This document shows, piece by piece, positions 57,790 through 64,000 of a DNA stretch of 64,000 nt. Below the pieces are notes generated by a model that was given only the letters and a program-made list of their open reading frames with translations, was not told where the DNA came from and ran no database searches. Origin of the DNA: Acanthosoma haemorrhoidale (lineage: Eukaryota; Arthropoda; Insecta; Hemiptera; Acanthosomatidae); the NCBI GenBank assembly GCA_930367205.1, contig OV884014.1:108099638-108163637 (forward strand). Reading direction: 5' to 3'. The first letter of the stretch is position 1; every line of letters begins with the position of its first letter. A program made the translations under genes and the position numbers.

Positions 57790-60700
57790 ATCATATTGTG
57801 TATGTGATTTCTATTTTAATGTTCTGCCATAGTATTGTATATTCTATTCTTGTATACAGTATTGTCTTGTATTGTAAACTGAACTCCAACAGAAAACATT
57901 CCTCACAAAGTCCTCGAAAGACATTCAGCATAAGCCACCAAGTTTTCTTTATTGTAGATTTTATTATTTATTAGACATAATGGACCGGCCTACCAGATAT
58001 ACACTCCATGTCTTCTTTGTGATTTGCGACATTAATGGTGGCTATACTGTCAAACAGGTAGCTTCATTTAGTGGCTGTGTGGTTTGTATATTTTTTAGTT
58101 ATAATAATTACTTGATTTTCGGTTTAAAAAAACCACAGTTGAGAGACATTTAAGCTTAAAGTTCTGATTTAATCCTAGTTGATAATATAGGAACGATGGA
58201 GTGTTTGTATAGCTGTAGAATAATATTTAGATATAGAAATTTTTTTTATTTTTTGAAAAAAGTACTGCCTACCTTTAGTATTTAAATAAAATGAATATAA
58301 TTGATGTGGTAGGCGGTAGAAGGTGCTTGGATCGGTTACTTGTTCAGGGGCATAAATGACCCGAGAAGAGGCTCATCTTCAAACATCATTCCCTTATTCG
58401 GCCAGACATGAGTTAAACAGTTTCAAAAAAATAATAAATTTTGAACGGTTTTTGAATGAGGCAGTTCGTGTCATTCCTGGAGACAGTGAGTTACAACTTG
58501 ACTTATTTACGATGCGGCAGACGCAAAGGGAAAAAATCTGCTGTCAGCGGTGAGATTCGAAGCAGGTCTTTCATGTCTAGCAGCAATAACATTAACTACC
58601 AGCAGCACCACATCTACATTCCACCGTCAGCTGTGATTTTACACTGTCTGTCGGTCTGTATGTTCCTTTCTTAATTCTTTTACCGAAGTGTTCATTTATC
58701 CATGTAAGCTGTGCATGTCAAACTGTTTGTCAACTTCGATAGCAGACTTAATAATGATTTAGTGGACATAACGCTTCAAAGGTAAATTACACAAAGCACA
58801 TTTGGTATGCTTTCGTTAACGTTGGCTATATAACATGTTTGTTTTTTTGTTTCTTACAACAAACTAGAAACGTCAAGTAAAAATAAGTTTGGAGATATTC
58901 CTAAACATACAGGCTTATTTTGATCATTGCTTTAAGTAGTATATAAACAATTTATTTCGATCAAAATTGAGTAGTAGTTTTTTTCAAAATGTCTTACTAT
59001 ATTCTACAAATTCTAAGAAAAATAATAGCTTTCACATTGCGGTTACACAGGCAAATAGTTATTTATGGCTAATACTTTAAATAGTTAATATTAAAAATTG
59101 TATGTTTTCCTTTCATTTTCAGCACAAATCACAACGCCATCATTTACAATACAGTTACCATTGTTTTTTTTGAAAAATTAAAATTTTTTCCCAGAGATGT
59201 TGAACATAAAAGGAACCTTGTTGACAATAATGAAATGGCGTTCAACTTTAACCTATGGTAGGCAAATAAATACTTCTCTGTCATATCGATTAGCGAATGA
59301 AATTGAAAATCTCTAGAACTCGATCAAAAGTATGCATCAGGTCTTGGGGCTGTAGGGAACAATAAATACAAACGTGTTTTGCAGCCTAACTTTCATATGT
59401 GACGATATTTCTCCCATCAAAATTTTCCTTGACGTTTACCAGATATGATAAAAATAATGAAGGATCAATTATTATAAATATGTATTGTTTATCATTATGG
59501 CTGTTATTGTAACAAAATGTATATTTACGCTAATAGTATCGATTAAATTCTTAATTGTGTCTTGATTGACTTGAAACATTTTCACGTCCGAATATTGTAT
59601 GCCTTGTTGTAAACATAATTTAGCTTATTATTATTAATAAATGATTTTTGTTAAATGTAATAATGACCCCCCCCCCAATCTATCAGTGAGGATTTTTTCA
59701 CTGTTTCGCAAAATATCCCAAATTGGCGAAGGGAAAGTGTTAAGGTGTCGAGGATACGGGCCATAGAAGCCCATCTTTCAGTGCTATTAAAACACTTTGT
59801 GGACAAAGAAGCCATTATGTATTTAATAAGCAGCGCTGAAACATATTGTATTAGGTATATAATGAAGGCTGTATTCTGGAACATATCTCCGATTAACAAT
59901 CCATCTAAGAAAGGTACACAGACAATTGTAAACTACAAAACTGCAAGTGAACAAACTTTGGGTTTGGAACCGATAAGTACCTTTCAAATCATTAAATAAA
60001 AGTTTATATTCTCGCTCATGTGTTCATCTTGGAACTGTTAGAACCTTTATAGAACTAGGGACATTAAATATTACAGCTGACAGCATGAAAACTATAGTTA
60101 TTCGCATGAAGGAATTAAACGTGTCCGGGAAAGCAGGTGCTTGAGAGAATACAAATACTGTCTTATCGTAGAAGAGACTGCCAATGGTATAAGTTGCTTT
60201 TAAGTTTTAATTCATATCCTATTTAAACTAAAGACATGATATGTAGCTTAAACTACCTTAGCTTTGGGGTTAAGGTTAATTTTAAATATACTATACCATA
60301 AAATAAATAAAATCTTTCATGTTGACCTTAATCTAATCACTTCGCCATTTCTACTACCTCGCCAAGAAGGAGAGGTTCAATTTAATTAACGAAGGCGCCA
60401 ACTGCCTGTCTCTGCATTTTTCTCGCCCTAAAAATTGTTCTTTGTTTTAAAAAACATATCGAACATATTGCTTCATAACTATCGATACAGGAACAGGTTA
60501 TTTTAAGTTTCTCAGCTCATTGCTCCATGGTCTATTTAACACTATTATTTAATCATGTCTTTATCCTTGATAGGACCTAGTAAGAATTTTTCACTATTTA
60601 CTAATGCTTGTTCGTCCTCAGTGTTTCTATTAGAGCAACAATCATTTCATCATCTTCAGCTGATAAAATGAATGTTAAAATATACCAATTTCATACACCG

Positions 60701-61185
60701 TGCTGGTATGTATAAATAATTCTGATCATCTAATCTCTAATAAAATAATAAATAATTTAAAATTAAAATATGAATGTTGAAGGCATTTCGTTCTTTTTTT
60801 AAATGTCTTTATGTTAAAACTGTGTCACACTTTAAACTGTTTTTGTAATGGTTTATTTTATAAATTAAAACAATGAAATTTCTATAATGATTACAAAGCA
60901 ATTTAGTTAATTTATATTTCCATTTTTATCACAGGTTTACACCGTTGTGTTATATAGCCCAAGTCAGGAAAGAAAAAGGGAAAGGAAATTGACCACCCTT
61001 TAAAACTTTTGATCCCAAATACTTGATGAAGTGGTCATGCTGACAACTACGCAATGAAGGAGTTTACATTTAATGTTTGATAAAAGAAACAAAATAGGTA
61101 AGATTAAAAAGAAGTAATTTATGCCCAAATTTGATCCTCCCCTCAGCAGAACACTATAGACAATAGGCAAAAGACACACACGTAC
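57790..61185. other. AT-rich DNA, no gene recognised
   Basis: Short open frames at 58356-58553 and 59745-59999 (plus) have no recognised domain. If the exon at 61186-61311 belongs to a gene continuing leftwards, this could be its first intron. Confidence 0.4.
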
Positions 61186-61311
61186 CCTCTTGGCGTCCCG
61201 GAACTTGAGGTATCCACAGATGACGACGAGGTCGGGGTCGACCACTTCCTCGACTTCGGAGGGTTCGCCCTGGAGGCTCCGAGCCGGGGAGCTGGAACCG
61301 CTGCAGCTCAT
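61186..61311 (-). CDS. First coding exon of an unknown gene, PH-domain-like end
   Basis: On the minus strand an ATG at 61311 opens 42 codons: MSCSGSSSPARSLQGEPSEV, EEVVDPDLVVICGYLKFRDA, KR. They are followed at once by the donor GTACGT in phase 0. GC content is well above the surroundings and falls at the splice site, as expected for a true exon. The motif VVxCGYLKxRxxKR is how many pleckstrin-homology domains begin (adaptor proteins of the IRS/Dok type, for example), so a PH adaptor is my guess; the family is not proven. No second exon could be found leftwards in the window. The GC-rich sequence to about 61440 is probably its 5' UTR and promoter. Confidence 0.5.
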
Positions 61312-61454
61312 GCCGCCACACTGAGGGTGTCCGCTCCGTCGGGGGTGGTGGGGGTGCTTAGGGCGGCTTTCTTCCGAGGGAGGGTGGTCAGTTCTTCAGG
61401 GGGTGGTCATCGAGGTGCAGTGGGCAACGGACAACAACTCACTTCAGTTTTTTT

Positions 61455-61680
61455 TTGGTATTTTTTTAGTTTGAGAAATGCAACAAAATACCATGTTCAT
61501 GTGGTATATGCAATATAGCCATGTTATACAGCCATATACATATACAGCAGAGACATCACTGCTAGATAGTATGAGTGGAGACAAAAAGAGAGCCGCAGAC
61601 GCTCCGAGAATACTTGCAATAACAAGTTAGTCTCACGAGATCTCGAGGCCATTGCCGCGCGTGAAGCACGAACCGTTGCA
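61455..61680 (-). repeat. Possible diverged LINE 3' UTR copy
   Basis: Two short matches to the LINE 3' UTR at 39700-40140 (GAGAGCC(G/A)CAGACGCTC and CGAGGCCA(T/C)TGCCG) occur in the right order, with poor similarity between them. Weak evidence. Confidence 0.3.
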
Positions 61681-61689
61681 AGTGTAATC

Positions 61690-64000
61690 AATGGATACAG
61701 GAAGGCTTTACTTTCAAATAGGGTTTTCTCTCTGTCAATCCAATCTACGACATCGGTTGTAAATCAGTTCAATTCATCCGAAATTAAAGGTATATTCAAC
61801 CAAACCTCGGGATATTTTGAATAGCTTTAGGTTAATTATGATGTAATAATAACATTAGTACATAAATGACCAAAATTTCCAAATAAACGCAAACTAATAC
61901 GTAAATAAATCCCTAGAACCGCTGCTGGTAAAGAAACTACTCGATAAAAGAACCTGCGGTCAGGTCCTTGCCACCTTCGCCCAGTAGTGCCCAGGTTGTG
62001 GGCATGTGCCCTTGCTCTGGTGGATCCTGGGTCTAATGGGTTGGGGACTGTAGTGGGCATGGGTGTCCATGTGTATCTGTAAATATCCACAGTGTACCCG
62101 TTTGCTAATTACAGTCTGACAATCTTGTTATGTGAAATTGTGTCAATATTGTGTTATTTACTATCTTCACCGTCTTCATTATAACAGTAGGGAAACAGGG
62201 AAAAGCTTCTTTTGTCCTTCAAGTCCCAGAGCTCAATTACTAAGGTTAGGATTGAGTCAGTACTACATGATTGGTCCAGTCTTCGATGACGATCCCTTGC
62301 AAGGTTAACTTCCGATGCCGTATTATGGCTAGATAATTTTACGAGTTCAATTATGGAATATTAACTGCAAGCTGGGATTGTAAAGGGTGAATTAGTACGA
62401 GCAAACAAGATCACAACCACTCTTTCCGTAAATATTTCATAAGCACTACATGAACGATGATAAAATCGGTTTATTATTATGTCCAGGTAAACAAATTAGT
62501 GGATATTAACGTAATTTTCCATTGTACGTTGCTTAAAGAGGGACAATACACAGTATGGCGAAATATTAATAAATATAATGGTTCACGTTTTGAGCCTAAA
62601 CGACTTGAGCCCCTTGACCAGATGCTCCTCTCAGCCGAGTATGAATCTACCGTGCAGAGCCTAACCTAGAGTAAGGCCCTTTGGCTATCGACAAAACAGC
62701 CTTGCTCATCAACGCCGGTGCTATTGCGTGATCTCGTTGATGAGGATCAGCTGTTGCCGCATCAATGGCTGTCTTGTGGCTTAGGCCATGGATCCGCGAT
62801 TCACACACGCACATTCTCAATTTCAATAACCTCACTAATTGGTGGTTGATCCGAATCCGCCTGCCTACAATATCTGGATTAACGATACTCATTATAGGAA
62901 GGCCAAGTCCCATACTCCAGTAATTACCATGGAGACGCGGGTTCAATGCTCGGCTCGCCCAAGGATTTTATCTTTGGCAGATGGGTCTGGTCGGAGTTGA
63001 CTCAGCCTCGTGAGGATAAATGAGGAGCATCTTGAACAAAGTTTTTTTTTTTGCTTACATATCTGGCTTCGATATTGGCATAGGGAAATAAATGAAGCAG
63101 GTAGAATAAGTTAGAACGATTGATTATTATAATAATTCAAGGAATTTATAATTCTTCGTTCAGGATTATTGTCACCAAACCAAACGTTAAACGCAGCTTA
63201 TTTCATTATTTATCGAATGTTAGAACTTGCGCAGTTCTCACTCAATGCAATCTCAAGTTACACTACCCAAAACAAGTTGGGCACTTTTAGAGTCTCGTAA
63301 TATTGGCCTCCTGCCTAGTTAAATGACGATTTTACGCTTCATCTGAAGAAGGTATTTCAGGAAAAGACATTGATTGTCCAACCGTTGCTATATTTATCTT
63401 TTGTGTGGTGTATTTTTTTTTTTATTTTAAGGCGGCATTGTCAATGATTTTTGAAATATCCAAATGCGTGCATTTCCCCCGTACATTTCCGATTTTAAAG
63501 ACTTACACGATGACGTTATTCATAGGAGCCCTGATCATTGAGGGAACTTATGTTACATTAGGAATCGGATCAAAGTGAGGATTGCTGTGAGAAACCGATA
63601 TAGGAGGTTCTCAGTTTAAACAAATTGCCAAAGAAAGACAGTATTATGTATGACCATCCCATATGCACAGTACTTAAATATGCCAGTCAAATTTGATTAT
63701 TAACACTAGCAAGTGAATGGGTCCTTCCTTTTTCAAAGAGTATAGTCCTTAGAAAAAATTATAGCTCCAAACATTAGAAGGGTCATTTAACGAGTCGTGA
63801 AAGGTGGACAAAAGATGAAACTTCTTCAGACAAATTGGAGAAATGTGGCGGAGGGCAGGAACAATGGGGCAAAGAATTATTTGGCAGTCTCTTGAGGGAA
63901 GGATCCTGAGGACCGTATTGCCACGGATGACTATATTATAAACAATTTCGAACGAATTTTAATTTACATGGAATCTTATTCACTTGTGTATAAATGTATA
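61690..64000. other. Intergenic DNA, no gene recognised
   Basis: Patches at 61900-62100 and 62640-62950 are GC-richer and may be old repeats. No tRNA, SINE box pair or known protein was found. Confidence 0.4.

Noticed and set aside
62640..62950. Possible tRNA-derived SINE (GGGTTCAATGC resembling a B box)
   Set aside because: No matching A box, A tail or target duplication.

Overview
The window looks like nuclear DNA from an arthropod, almost certainly an insect. It is AT-rich and gene-poor, the genes that can be read have spliceosomal introns, one gene belongs to the arthropod-specific DM4/12 family, and most recognisable coding sequence comes from insect transposons (mariner/Tc1-like, Jockey-type LINE, Gypsy LTR, hAT-like MITE). 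A hemipteran is my guess; nothing here proves the order. There are no operons, rRNA, tRNA or CRISPR arrays that I can see.

Host genes are few. (1) An intronless, divergent RMND1-like (DUF155) mitochondrial protein lies on the minus strand at 17217-18263. (2) A four-exon secreted or membrane DM4/12-family protein lies on the plus strand from 21183 to 26300. Its first junction is one base out of phase, its second intron looks like GC-AG, and a dead transposase sits in intron 1. (3) A 227-residue orphan coiled-coil ORF is at 31682-32365 (minus). (4) A first coding exon with a good donor and a PH-domain-like end is at 61186-61311 (minus). (5) A GC-rich housekeeping-type promoter with a tiny first exon (ATG TCT T, then gtaagt) is near 46490-46744 (plus).

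Mobile DNA, left to right: a 3' fragment of a Jockey-like LINE (1-475); a TA-flanked mariner (3108-7724) split by a nearly complete copy of that LINE (3628-7095, ORF2 intact, ORF1 truncated); a short A-tailed retroposon with a 12-bp target duplication (10717-10893); a mariner-derived MITE (13553-13662); a Gypsy-type LTR element with identical 183-bp LTRs and a large internal deletion (14055-16922); DUF4817-type transposase remnants (22529-23145, and the pair 26499-27153 / 57158-57784, which keep different parts of one transposase); short LINE tails (28576-28860, 33047-33231, 55261-55765); more LINE 3' ends (39700-40140, 45278-45463); a Tc1-like pseudogene (43586-44115); and a composite transposase relic (52560-53705) carrying a hAT-like MITE with an 8-bp target duplication. 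A modular dispersed repeat occurs at 11490, 19950 and 45490.

Tandem repeats are a 28-bp minisatellite (18941-19144) and a 36-unit, about 54-bp satellite (34467-36419). The rest is AT-rich DNA with no recognisable gene. I did not find a new multi-gene system. The most interesting observations are the 14-nt complementarity between the 5' and 3' flanks of the RMND1-like ORF, the nested and complementary transposon relics, and the modular repeat family.
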